A DNA stretch of 64,000 nucleotides from Lutraria lutraria (taxonomy: Eukaryota; Mollusca; Bivalvia; Venerida; Mactridae). Position numbers and translations under genes: made by a program. Below, piece by piece: positions 36,890-49,700 of this stretch (the stretch's first letter is position 1; each line of letters starts with the position of its first letter). The stretch covers positions 35,013,380 to 35,077,379 of the forward strand of contig OZ026835.1 in assembly GCA_964023205.1 (NCBI GenBank), written 5' to 3'. Below the pieces are notes generated by a model, which ran no database searches, was not told the DNA's origin, and worked only from the letters and a program-made list of their open reading frames with translations.

Positions 36890-39354
36890 AACCGCAAGAC
36901 GTTACAATGCTCAAGCAAAATCTTAATGCCATATTTAATTATTATTCGTATTAATGTACATACATTCTTACTCACATCTACTTGTGAACACACTTCATAG
37001 CAGTGATGGTATGACAGGTGACACAAATGACATGCATGCTAAAGACAACACAAGCCTTGGTGTTGATGTTGAGGGGATGAGAAGTTCTGATAATGATTCA
37101 GTTCAAATTCATCATGATCTTATAAAGAAATGCACAATGTGTCCAGGCGATATAATGCATTATCTATAGTGGATCCGTTGTTAAACATATTCTGCTCTGT
37201 TGTTGGTGTGTGTTGGTTTTAGAGATTTGTGTTAAGTCACGGAGAGTGGCAGACAGACTTGGTTTTAACTAAGAATCAAGTTCTTGTTTATTAATGTATC
37301 AAATTTTCAGCCCGTAAATCAAATTCATTTACCCAATGTCATCAGTTTTAAGAATTTCTAGATTGTGTATTGAACTGTTTTGTTTGTTATGATAATACTT
37401 ACGACTTACCGACTATCAACCCACTTGTTGTGTTTTGTTACTAACCTCAATATGTGTTTGTCCTTTTTTCAGGAACAAAAAAATAAGTAATTCTATTCGC
37501 CTAGTCACCAGTGCCTTCGAAATATGTCTTTAAAGAATTTGAAGGTACATGAAATTTACACAACGGTCAAATCTAAACACTCTTAATAAGATTTTGAATT
37601 AATACATATAAAGAATTAATACAAATTACTTTCTGAAAAATATAACATCATGGTCTCACGTCCATTTCGGTCTGCATTGTGTGAAATTGAGAGCACACAA
37701 GTGACGCCGTCATGGTACCCATTGTCTGAAAAGGGGTATATGAATGCACTGGTAATTTTTGGAAGGTTCTTTACCTGAGATATCAATATATCTGTATATG
37801 CAATTAAACTCTGTATCATTTCATTTGATTTATGTTTGTTCTTAATCTCTCTGTTTGTCAAAATGCGTTTAATCTCTTGAATTCTGTATATATGTACATG
37901 TAAACTGTATGTATATAGTTTTATAAATATGATTTGTTTTTATATATTTTTTTGATGTTGTGACATACTTGAAACAAGGTATTAAGTAAAACTATGTTTT
38001 TGTTACTATGGAAACATGACCATGTTTTTGATGAACATTAAACCAGTTGTAATTATGTGTGTTTGCTGAGTGTTTGAAACATTCTTTGAAATATCAATTT
38101 TCTGTGAAGGTTGTTATTTATGTTTTTCTGTTGGCGTTTATAATTATATAAAAGATAATTCACTTGTTAACAGGACACTAGTTGAAATGAATGCTCCTTA
38201 TGATTCAATGATTTATTTCCGATGTACCTTTTATTTGATTGGAGTTGTACAAATGAAGGATTAGGATGGACTTTGATTTATTTTACCCAACCTTTGTTCT
38301 AATGAACAAACAATTATCATATTTTTCAATGCATTAACCTTATGTAGATGCACATATGTTATGGATTCCAAAACACATTTTCCACAACCCACAATGTCCT
38401 AGTTATCAACACTTCTCATGGTAGTCTCAATCATTTTCACTGCATTTTAACAGTAGTGAACAAGACCGTTATGGAATAATGTGTGCATCTCAAGATATAA
38501 GTCAGGCTAATTTCGAAAATATTACTAAATATTACAAAACAAACTTAAGGCATTGAGTCAAAGTTTTAACAATTGTTATACATACATATATTAAATACAA
38601 TTTAATACAGCGAAGCTGCATTGACCATAAAGGAAGGTAGTGTTGTATTTACCGGTAATGTTGAGACGAGTTGCTTATCTTGTACCCCAATCACCAATTT
38701 GTTCACAGATATCCTAAATGTTGACCATAATTTCATATACTCGCTTTTTAATACATTTTGTCTCAGGAAAGCTTTTGTTTAGAGATAGTCCGTGATATTC
38801 ATGTTGGGTAAGGATAATTGGAATGCATCATGACTCATTACAAGACCTAATTCATTTGTTTCCCACTTATTTTGTGTGTATGGATGGTAATGTAAATTAA
38901 CTGACGAATGTGAAGTTCGCGAACACCTCTTCTAAAGGTTTAATTTCATACATTTCTTTACAGTATTAATTGTGTTTAATTTTATCAAAAACTTCTGACT
39001 AAGGTTTTAATATCTTTTTTCAAAACTCTATACATACTCCCTTGTAAATATATCAATTGTAATAAAATATTTATGTTAATGAATCAAGGAGACATTTTTA
39101 TCAGAGTGATTGAGAGTATGATGTGTTTTATGTGATTATATATTTTTTGAAATTGTTTCGGCATTTGTTTAGACAGTATGCCAATGTATGCATAACATAT
39201 TTCTATTCATTGTAAATATATGACATTGAAATAATATCGAATAAACGTCCATTGCCAAATCACTGCTCAGTGCTGATCAATTCTTATCAAGCATCAAGTA
39301 TGATGACTGTGTAGGCTTTGACATCGTTCGTCATTTCTAAGTCTTAACTTTATT

Positions 39355-39582
39355 CACAGTGCTTTCCGGCCGGACCATCGGTCAGCATCATTTGGCAACT
39401 TTTCAGCCATAAGGATGGGCCCAAGTCATACACCTGGGTAGAACCCACCGACCTTCCACAAGCAAGCTGGACTGCTTCCTGACATTTAAAATTTGGCCCG
39501 TTTGGAATCGAACTTACAGCGGTGATTGGTTAGTGATTGCTAATCAGTCACAATTATCAATCGACCACTGAGCCCCCCTCAA
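39355..39582 (-). repeat. tRNA-derived SINE, near full length
   Basis: Read on the minus strand, it starts ggggctcagtggtcgattg (A box GGCTCAGTGG) and has the B box gttcgattcc about 60 bp later. A body follows: aaggtcggtgggttctaccc, ggtgtatgacttgggcccat and gctgaaaagttgccaaatga, then tgctgaccgatgg. Related fragments lie at 32011-32195 (plus), 41690-41815 (minus), 51985-52162 (plus) and 60597-60760 (minus). The body resembles SINEs common in bivalve and gastropod genomes; that link is from memory. Confidence 0.7.
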
Positions 39583-40714
39583 AGTGCAAAGACCCTTCCT
39601 GTTGCATTTCAATTTTTCAAGATTAAGTAAATAAGAGTAAATAAAACACATTGTAAAAGACTTCGTAAAGTTTAACAAAATTAAAGTTTGCATTGCAAAT
39701 AACACTACAATCAGCACTAATTGTCTTGGAATGAACATGGATATTTCATGTATTGAATGGGTTAGACCGATCACAAAATACTACTGGTAATATTATATGC
39801 CTTAGTAGCTCCATAGACTGGAACAAAGATTGAAATGAAAGCCGACATGCAAGTACAAGGTTCATCAAAATATGATAACGAAAGAGAAAGTAGTAAACCT
39901 CGTAGAAAATCCAGACATGCATATCAAACAAATAAAAAAGACTTTGAAATCTAAAATTGCTAAAATAAGAAAAAGGAATTAAAATCCAATTGGGTTAAGA
40001 TAAGCGAATTGAAAATACATCCTTTATGGGCGTATCTTTAGCAGAACATACCAGTAAAACAATGCTTGAGAGAATTTACAAATTTGTTTTTTTTTGCAAA
40101 TTTAATTTCAGCGATAGAACACTCGTCCAGAAGTTTGCAGTTTACAGTAAGGTTATTTTAAACATATCTACTGCCAAACCAAACTACTGTTGTATCTATC
40201 CAACAATTACGTGAGAAACGTCAGGTACACCACCTGAAACATTGAAATGGCATACATGTATAAGTATTGCAAACACTTATTATGTCCTCATTATGACTCA
40301 GCACCTTTCTTGTAAGGATATTTGGAGGCTTCATAACTTATAATGTACCATTTGATTGGATTACAAGACTTTCAAAAAGTGCAGAGTTGATACAGATTCA
40401 GAATTGCATTTCATTTAAACTCAGTACCTTCCTTGTAAGTACATGTACATGTTCTGTACTTGTATTTTGTTCAAGGCACCATGTCTAAAACGGCTTTGTT
40501 TGGACACATTTTTATCCTGGTTTCACAAGATTCAAGTTCGACAATAATGATCTTAGTTATGCTTAAATCGTGTTCTGATTAAGACAACATATTCTTAGAT
40601 TATAAACAAATAAACGAACGGATGTCATTTAATCATTAATGAAAATAATTACATTTAATTTTATAAATGATAGCAAGTTATGTAACAAATCTTAATCTGT
40701 CATCTAAAAAATAA

Positions 40715-43700
40715 TTAATTCTCTTGAAATAAAAGAAATATTTTAAAATCCAAACCATTATTCCCATTCAAGTGTACTTGTACATTCTGGTTACTGTCCG
40801 AAAGTGTAAAAGTCTCCGTCTTCAGTAATTGACCGTTATGTTTAACCTTTAGTGTATACTCTCCCTTGAAACCTCTCACCGTGTAATGTTGATGACCAGA
40901 TATTGTATGCGTCACGTGGGTTCTCCACGTGTTGTGAAATAAATTCTCATATGCTCGTCCTGCTGCGTTCGGCTGCAAAACATTGGACGGGATTTGTTGA
41001 AATCCTGACTATATATATGGTGACATCCTCATTTACGCTGTTAGCAATTATAAATAAGCATACTTCGAACTGCTTTCCTACTTAATTTTGGGCAAACTTT
41101 AGAAATGTCATTGTTTGCGTGAAACTACCGATTTCCTACGTTCAATAAATGTATCAATTAAAGGGCAAAGTACGAAAATATCACGCAATAGGAATTTCAC
41201 TTTAACTGAAAAATTAAGAAAATCAAGAGATTTTCAGAAATCACCAAATTCAAATCAGTTCCCCTCGGATTAATTGCAAGCTGCGAAACAAAAAACAAAA
41301 CCTTAATTACGAACATTAGCGAATCAATTAAGCGCGTGAATGTTGTGATGAGCCGATAAGTATGCATAATGTTCCTTACTGTAACATTTGTTCCTGTATA
41401 CAATGGTGCATCATGCTCCCAGATACTCTGGTCCCAGAAGCCCCAAAAGATCACACCCTTTACTGATGGATGACTGAATAACATCGTTAAAATATCCACA
41501 AGATGACTAGCTTTCTTGTTTTCATCTGGTTCATTGACTGCGAATTCTATTTACATAAACAAATAGATAGATAAACAGAAAAAATGAATCTAACAAAATT
41601 AATAATGATTTATAATAATAATTTGTTTCTACATTGTAGTTTTTAAATGCGAAAATGCTCTTAACATGACCTCATTGTCAGTTTAACGATGGTTCATTTG
41701 ACGACTTTCCAGTGAAAGAAAACCCGAGGATTATATCTGAGCAGATCCACCGACCTTCCGTTTGCTAACCGGACAGCTTCATCACATTGGAAATAGGGTT
41801 CATATGTTAAACAGGCGAGATCATGCGTCACGTGTGTGTGTGGTTATTCTATATATGCTGCTTGAAAAGAAGTCCTACAATGCTTTTCTCACAAGTTTTT
41901 GTTACATGTTACGTACCAGTTACCATTACAGGAAGTCCTGCTTCGGCCAAAATATCTAGACGTGCCTGTAATGACAAATATGCTTTTTTATGTACATATC
42001 AAATCGTATATATAAAGATAATACCGCATCAAGACGTTAATGTTAACCTCATATTAATGCACGATTCAGCTAGTTAAATGTTTCCACCGAGTTTACATAC
42101 GATGTTGTTAACTGACTAGTTCTTTAATATTAACAAGTATGAGGCCATTATCAGTGGCAGGGTCATGTTACGAGTATGTGATTCTTAATACCTTAATTAA
42201 TTCTACATCAAACATATGAAGATGTCCTTGCACTCCAAGACCGCCTATTGGTACACCAGATTGTTTGTATTTCATGGCTGTATCTTTCATCTCCTGTAAA
42301 ATAAAACGTGACTTGGACTAAACCAAAACTTTAACCAGCATCTGTAACAGTTCGTCTTCCCATTTATTTATCACTCCGCCTGCTTAGCGCAATAGACAGA
42401 GACTAGAGAGCATGGTATCTTAAGTCATAGGCGTGGCACACGTTCTTTGTGAAGATTAATGAGTTACTAGTACAGTACGTATCCATGACAAAACAGGTTA
42501 GACTTACAGTTTATAGGCGTAAATCTATTTAACGGGGTAAATTAAAGAAAAACAAACAAAAAAGTTTTTATCTGTTTTGTTTTTATCTAGGAACCTCGCA
42601 AATTACGGAATGGAGACCCTTAAATGTTACATTTATTTGTGTTTATCTGCTGGAATTACCATAATAGAATACTAGTTTCATTTGACTGGTCATCGTCGCA
42701 TACCCACGGTCACCGACTCCAGTCCGCTACACACATGATGTTATTAGTGGAGTGGAGTCAGCAAGCGTGGGTATCCGACGATGTTGGTTGATCAGTCCTT
42801 GTTACTTATCTAAACTATTTTAAACGTCAGAACAAACATGATTAAATCGACCGGACGTACCACAGCGCTGTCAGCTCCACTTATAACATTAAAGTCATTG
42901 AGAAACAGCAACGGGTGATTGTCTCGTGCATGCACTTTTCTAAACATATCCATGGTAATGTTTGGGTTACCAGTGTGACGTTCAAAGAAATCCCAGTGAA
43001 ATATTTCATTGTTGACATCCCATTGTTCGCACCTAGAACAACATGGAACGGTATTAACTTCATTAAGCCAGCATGTAACATTCACTTAAACAAATTTCCT
43101 GTTTTCATTGGCTGAAATAATGTTTGACACTTCCAATTACAGATGTTTTAGCTTATATAATGGGAATCGTGCGGCCATATCAGAGTAAAACATAATATAA
43201 GCTGCAGGTACTTATCACTAATAAGTACAAAAGCAATATATTTTTTTCGTTCACTTCAAAACAGGAATAACTTTCCCTAAGCTTAGAATATGTGTATTGG
43301 AGTGATCGCCCTTCGTAACACCGGTAATGCTCCAAACAACACCATGTGTTCATACAACTTTTAAATGATATTTAAATTTATTTACTCGGACGAAAGTGGA
43401 CTTATCCCGGAAGTACTACAGTATCTAGATAACCAGTTTCGATAGCATCTATCAGCGTCAAAATCAGTTCAATATCACAGTACCTCCTAAATATTAAGCT
43501 GACATAAATAAAATAAGATACACTTTAATCCTAGCCAAGAGATCGAGAATCGATAACACATTTCTTTTATCCTAACTATCAGTGCCGGTATACCCGCTGC
43601 TGTGCACCATCCAAAACGTAAACAAAAAGCCGCCATCTTGGATGAAAAAGGTAATATTTTGCTTATTTCTTCGATTTCGCTTTTCTTTCAAATTTCTGCT

Positions 43701-46700
43701 ATAGCAAAGAACATGCTACACAATTTTCTGGACACGTTGATACCCATTGTATTTACTAGGTACCTCTGGTATAAAAGTTACCTTGGACAAGAAAATCGAA
43801 TCGAGAGAAAAATTCCGTGGTGCACAGCAGCGCATTTAGTATTTTTCGATCTTTGTCCAGAAAATTGACTTGTTCGCATGTCGACGCACATTTTTATCCA
43901 TAAGTTGTAATACAGAAGCTTAAAATTAGACTTTCGGTACATATAGCAACGTATTTTCTAGCATAACGAATTTCTGAGTTATTTGGTGGACAGCAGCGTG
44001 GGAATAAGAAAGGTGGACAGCAGCGCAAACGGGTGCACAGCAGGAGCTTTTTTGCGTACTTGAGACTGTTCCTGAATAACCATTCGTTAAATACTTGTAA
44101 CTCTTTAATTTTTTTCATCCAATGAGGGGAATTTATTTCTAGTCAATCGTTTTAGAAAATGCTTATCACAGGCATTGTTCTGAAATGCAAATATTTCTAA
44201 TTGCTTCACTGATGAAGTATTTATTCATTTACTAATGGAAAGCTTTAAAGGCATTATCACGTGACACGGGCTGTATCGAAGAACCATTATCAGCCTTTTT
44301 GAACTAAGAAACAACATCAAAACTTTGTTTACTTTTCGTGAAATGGATGTATGCAGGCTCTCATAATTACTCGTTTATATGAACTGAATTTCTAGAATTT
44401 GTTGATGAAATTCATTTTCTAGTGATGAAGAATTAAATGATGTTTTTTGTGCACTTTTAGAAAGATGAACACGTGCGACCACTGTGGAGCCGCAGACTAG
44501 ACATATAGCGGAGGTGCTCGAACGCCCATGGTTTCAGAGACCGGACACAGCCAAGCAGATGCAGGTTAATAAAAAAAAAACATCATAACATCTTCTATTT
44601 TTTTCTTGTGATAGATCTGTTATGTAAGACCAATACATTATGTAAGAAACATACATATAACTAAGTCTTTTCATAAAATATCAAATAATGGTACGAGTAT
44701 ACTTTAAATAACATCATTTATTAGTTATAAATAATCAATTTTAACTATCATGCTTTACAAATTTACATTATCAACGTTGTATCAATAATAAAACATAACT
44801 TTAAAACTACCAATCTTATGACAGGTAACCTTCATGGTGACGTAAAACATGCAACTAGTTTAGCACAGGGCACGACCACGACCTTGCTCAGTATGTGAAA
44901 ATCGGTTGCACAAGGAAAAACAGTTCAAGTGTGATACTTGCGACAGAGAATTTGCCTATGTATGCCACCTCCGCAAACACATGGAACTGTTAAAAGCTTT
45001 AAAAAGTTTCGGTTAGATAACTCAATTATTATTTCTGTGATTTTAGTCATTATTTTGAAATAATGATGTTTATTTATTACTGTCTTTGGGTTCTATTGCT
45101 GTTCTAAAAACATTATGCTGAATAATTATTGACTGAGTTGTTTTATTGTGATTATTGAAATGTGATGCTCAATGATAATTGTCTGTGATTTTATGGTTAC
45201 TGAAATATGATGGTCAACTGTAATAATGATACTTATATAAATGTGATTCTTTGAAATTTGACCAAGTTGTCTGTGTTTTTGATGATTCAGCATTCTAATA
45301 TTTTTTTACAAATTCTATTGCATAAAGCAAATAAACATACATTTGTACATGATTTTGTTTTTCCTTTCCTACACGATCCATCGGCAAAGGGTTAACATGA
45401 TGTAAAATTATAAACAGATACATGTACATGCACATAATAAAGTAAACTCTTCCAAATCATGCACATATACATTAATGTTATAATTGTACAAACTATCCTC
45501 AGTAGGAATATATGCAGCTATCCAAGGGTCAAATATTGTCATTTGAAACTACTTCAAAAACCCGAGAGCCATGCATATGCTATAAAAACTTGGTGCCTAT
45601 ATTTCTCATCACGTAAGTTGTATTGTAAACTACATTTTGTACTTCTTATTAAAATACTTATAAAGTGAATATACAAAGATATCCAAAAAACATTTCATAC
45701 AACAACTACATGTACAATATTCGACAATTTGATGCAATGAAGTCCGTATACTGTACTTTACAATGTTTTATCAATATTCTAAACACTAGATACTGTTCTC
45801 CAATTGATGTCACATAGTCAAACATAACAAGTATCGGATATTCCCATCTGTTGACAAGGTAGCATCTTGGACATGTTGCATCTTGCTCTTTCTCAGCAAA
45901 CTCCCAAAGACCCTTTGAGCGCTGCATTCTTCTCAAACGTAACATGGTCGTATTTCCATCGCCCAGCAAGTCGCTTCCTTTGGCTCGTGTCGAACTGGTG
46001 ATTCCTGATTGAATAAAAAACATATAGTTATTGAAACATATCCGATGCTTATAATTGCAAATGTGTATGCTATACTTTGTGGTTATTGATTCATGTAGTG
46101 TTATACAGGAGCAGTCTTGATTTTGGGGAAACAGATTTATTATTCTCAAGTACGCAAAAAAGCTCCTGCTGTGCACCCGTTTGCGCTGCTGTCCACCCTT
46201 CTTATTGCCACGCTGCTGTCCACCAAATAGCTCAGAAGTTCGTTATGCTAGAAAATGCGTTGCTATATGTACCGAAGGTCTAATTTTAAACTTCTGTTTT
46301 ACAACTTAAGGATAAAAATGTGCGTCGACATGCGAACAAGTCAATTTTCTGGACAAAAAGATCGAACAATACTAAATGCGCTGCTGTGCACCACGGAATT
46401 TTTCTCTCGATTCGATTTTCTTGTCCAAGGTAACTTTTATACCAGAGGTACCTAGTAAATACTATGGGTATCAACGTGTCCAGAAAATTGTGTAGCATGT
46501 TCTTTGCTATAGCAGAAATTTGAAAGAAAAGCGAAATCGAAGAAATAAGCAAAATATTACCTTTTTCATCCAAGATGGCGGCTTTTTGTTTACGTTTTGG
46601 ATGGTGCACAGCAGCGGGTATACCGGCACTGACTACTAGTATACGGTATAAAGTGTTCAACACTTGGAATAAGCTTTGTAATGGTAAAAAGAAAAAATAT

Positions 46701-49700
46701 AACGAAACGTTATAAATAGACGAATTACCAGAAGCAATGTTGTATGTTTTTGTATGTACAAATGTATTTAGTTTTATGTGTTTTTTTTTCATAAATAATA
46801 TTGACAGTGGTAAAACTATCTTTTCATAATCAATCGAATAAGATATACCTTAAATACTATCAAATTCTCTATAATCTGCTATGATATAACCACATTGTAA
46901 ATAAATTCCGATTTTATGCAACAACGACTTATCTAGGTCAACGTCACAGAGCAATGCTTACATGACTTACTTACCTATCAACTATTAACAAAAGAGAGCA
47001 GACGGGCACATTCAGGTTTTGGGACGAATGCCAGTCCAATGACTGACCAATAACAAAACAAACTATAACAAAACGCTATAGGTAGACGAATTTCAAGAAG
47101 CATTGTTTTTGTATGGAGTTGCTTTTTTCATAAAGGAGAGTATAATTCACATATTTACATGTTATGAATAATATACATTATAATGACAATCATGAGTATT
47201 TGACAAATTAATAAATTCATTTATATAGTTCACAAGCACGTGGTAATATCATACCCTGCATCAATCAAATAGAATATACCCTAAATGCTAACAAAATCAT
47301 CCTACTCTGCTATGATACAACCACATTGAACTTCAAATAGCATTTCCGATATTATGCCACACAACAACTTATCTACTAGTAGGTCAACAACACAGAGCAA
47401 TGCCTGCATGATTTACTTACTTATCAACTATTAACAAAAGAGCAGACGAACAGATTCAGTCAAATATGACAGGTTACGCGACGAATAGCCAGTCCAATAA
47501 TTGACCAAACAAAAAGGCCGACATCACCATTAGCCAATCAAATGGCAATAATACAATAGTAATAGACACTATACTATATATGCATTGTTACAATGTACAA
47601 CCGGAATGTGCTGTGACTTTAGAATAAAACAAAATGCTTATTCACAACATTAGTCTGGACTCACTTTCCATGTGTTTGACCAACAACGTCCTGTATACGT
47701 CTGTTGATTTCAGTCACCATGGCATCACCTTGCTTATTTTTCAACCATTGGTGTTGGTATTTTTCGTCGTCCCAAAAAGTACAATGGCATCTCATTTTGA
47801 TTCTAAGGAAATAAACTATCACATATAATTATATGAACGCCATTGAATACAAAAGAAATCATCTAGACTGTTATTTAAAAAAAACGTAAAGAGCGAATAA
47901 GCAACAAGTGGATGGTTTTAACAAATAGTTTTAGAAGCGTCATCATATAGAATGAACACGAACTGGTGCTTTATCATAGTTTATTGCGTACACGTTTTAT
48001 CGGCCAACAGGATAAAAGGAAGTAGTATGTACCATCGTGTATGTTAATTCTTATACCAAACTTCTTTCATGCAAATTAGTTTGGTGCATCAAAAGTTTTT
48101 TGGTCTTGACCTCGCTGGATATAAACACATGGGAGGTATGTATCTGTCCGTGACATTTGGACATAATGCTCAATATTAGAGGGGTATGTGACTAATCGAG
48201 ATATAATCAGTTCCATACCGAATACAAAGTGGGTATTTTGGAACTGGTGGATAACTTGCGTTATATTAATTCCAGAAGTGCACGTACAACTTCATTTTTC
48301 ACCAAACTGGAGTGTTCGGTATCGATGGATTTGTCTAAACATGCTTGAACTTATATGTTTGTAGCTCAAACATGAAGAACGTCTAACTCGACTTTTTTCT
48401 AATGACCTTGCAGTCTTTAAACTTGCTCTTCTCAAAACGAAAAAAAGAGAAGTTTGACGCTTCTTTAATTTAGGTCTACGATTTGAGTTAGCCGACGTTT
48501 AGATGAACCTAACAAATACCATGAAATGGTAAATTGACCCGCATTTAGATTTGAAATAAACGTCTCAGAGCAAACAAATGCTGGAACATCTTTAAATTCA
48601 TGAGGCAAAGCGGATGCTTGTCATTTCGATGCAGATCAGGGGCATTGCCAGCCTTGAATGTTAAGCGCACAATGGAGAGGGTGCGGGGGATAACCCGTCA
48701 TGCTGCTGTGAAGGTAGATTCCCATTTAACTTAGAAATCATTTGTGGCCATATTTATATTTCCAGTTTTCAAATTGATGTTATACACGTGCGTGTATAGA
48801 CACCCATGTCCTTGATAACGAAGATATGTTGTGCTGTACTTACCCGTGAGATATCATTGAATTCATTGCTGCTAATGGTGTATTATTATCAATAACGTAC
48901 TGAAAACATAGGACAGCCAAAATGTGAAATTAAGTTGTGTACATACGAGAATTGTGGACACTAGTTGATTGTCTCTTAATTGAAAAAGACGTACTCTTTA
49001 TTGCAAGCAAGACATTGTTTTCGTGAATATCTAAACAAGCCCGCGGTTGGTATTGGTCTACTGATCAAGAGGTAATGATCCCAAATCCCGTGCGAGACTC
49101 ACACTGTTCATGACACTGTAGATATTACATAATAATTATGTTAAATAGTCCCCCACGTCTGAATTTATATGGGGTAGCTTAGTAGTAGCTTGCGGATAGC
49201 ATGTGGTTAGTATTGGATAAGGCCTAAATGTAGTCCAGGGAATGTGGCCGCCACGATGAAAGCGATGAAATAAATAAACAATTGATAAATAAGAATATTT
49301 AAAATATTTTAATGTACTTTTGTAGAAACTGTAGATGAACATCGCCTCTTACCTGAGAACGTTCCATAGAACTCCATTTAAGTGCATTTTCCAACACGCC
49401 CCACTCGAAGTTTTTATAAAACACGTCCTGATAAGCCTGGTATGCACTGTTGACTATCTTCCTGGCAACAACCTCAGATCCCAAGGCAAATTCCATCTTG
49501 TTTTGCTGAAGCTGAAACGAATGTTAAATTACACAAAGGTAAACAAAAATGTAAAAGTAAATGTACTTGTTCTAGATTTAATCCATGTAGAAATTGATTC
49601 GGTCAACTTACTTGTGTTTTTTGGATTGTCTTATTCGATCAACAATATAGGGTTAATGAAATGGAAGACTGTTTTGAATAAATAAATGTTAAATACATTA

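Larger units (their letters stand above)
36760..40714. other. Convergent spacer between receptor and GH10 gene
   Basis: About 3.95 kb between the two stop codons. It should hold both 3' untranslated regions. A 71-codon frame at 36954-37169 lies in the likely receptor 3' UTR and shows no homology. A complete SINE sits at 39355-39582. Otherwise AT-rich with nothing I recognise. Confidence 0.65.
43580..46631. mobile_element. 3.05-kb DNA element with ~487-bp terminal inverted repeats
   Basis: The ends are cagtgccggtatacccgctg and its exact complement, ccggcactg, at the right. Left arm 43580-44065 and right arm 46144-46631 are near identical over their whole length, which implies recent insertion or ongoing arm homogenisation. 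The roughly 2.1-kb centre encodes no recognisable transposase. It holds a C2H2 zinc-finger remnant (plus strand) and a 98-codon frame with a splice acceptor (minus strand). A 3-bp CTA may flank both ends if the element starts TCAGTG, but no convincing longer target duplication is present. The terminus resembles hAT-like or fold-back elements; the superfamily is undetermined. Confidence 0.85.
43033..47664 (-). other. GH10 intron 8 (4.6 kb), mostly mobile and duplicated DNA
   Basis: Holds the 3.05-kb element with long inverted repeats (43580-46631) and, next to it, a diverged tandem duplication (46697-47515). Very little other intron sequence remains. The flanking splice sites are intact. Confidence 0.85.

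Noticed and set aside
36954..37169. Alternative last exon of the receptor
   Set aside because: No acceptor in a matching phase and no similarity to receptor tails; it fits better as 3' UTR.
43560..43580. Clear target-site duplication around the 3-kb element
   Set aside because: Only a 3-bp CTA match is possible, depending on where the end is placed; an 8-bp comparison of the flanks fails.
43602..43868. Protein gene in the inverted-repeat arms (88 codons, repeated at 46286-46792 on the other strand)
   Set aside because: The shared frame is explained by the arms being near identical; no domain or codon pattern supports translation.
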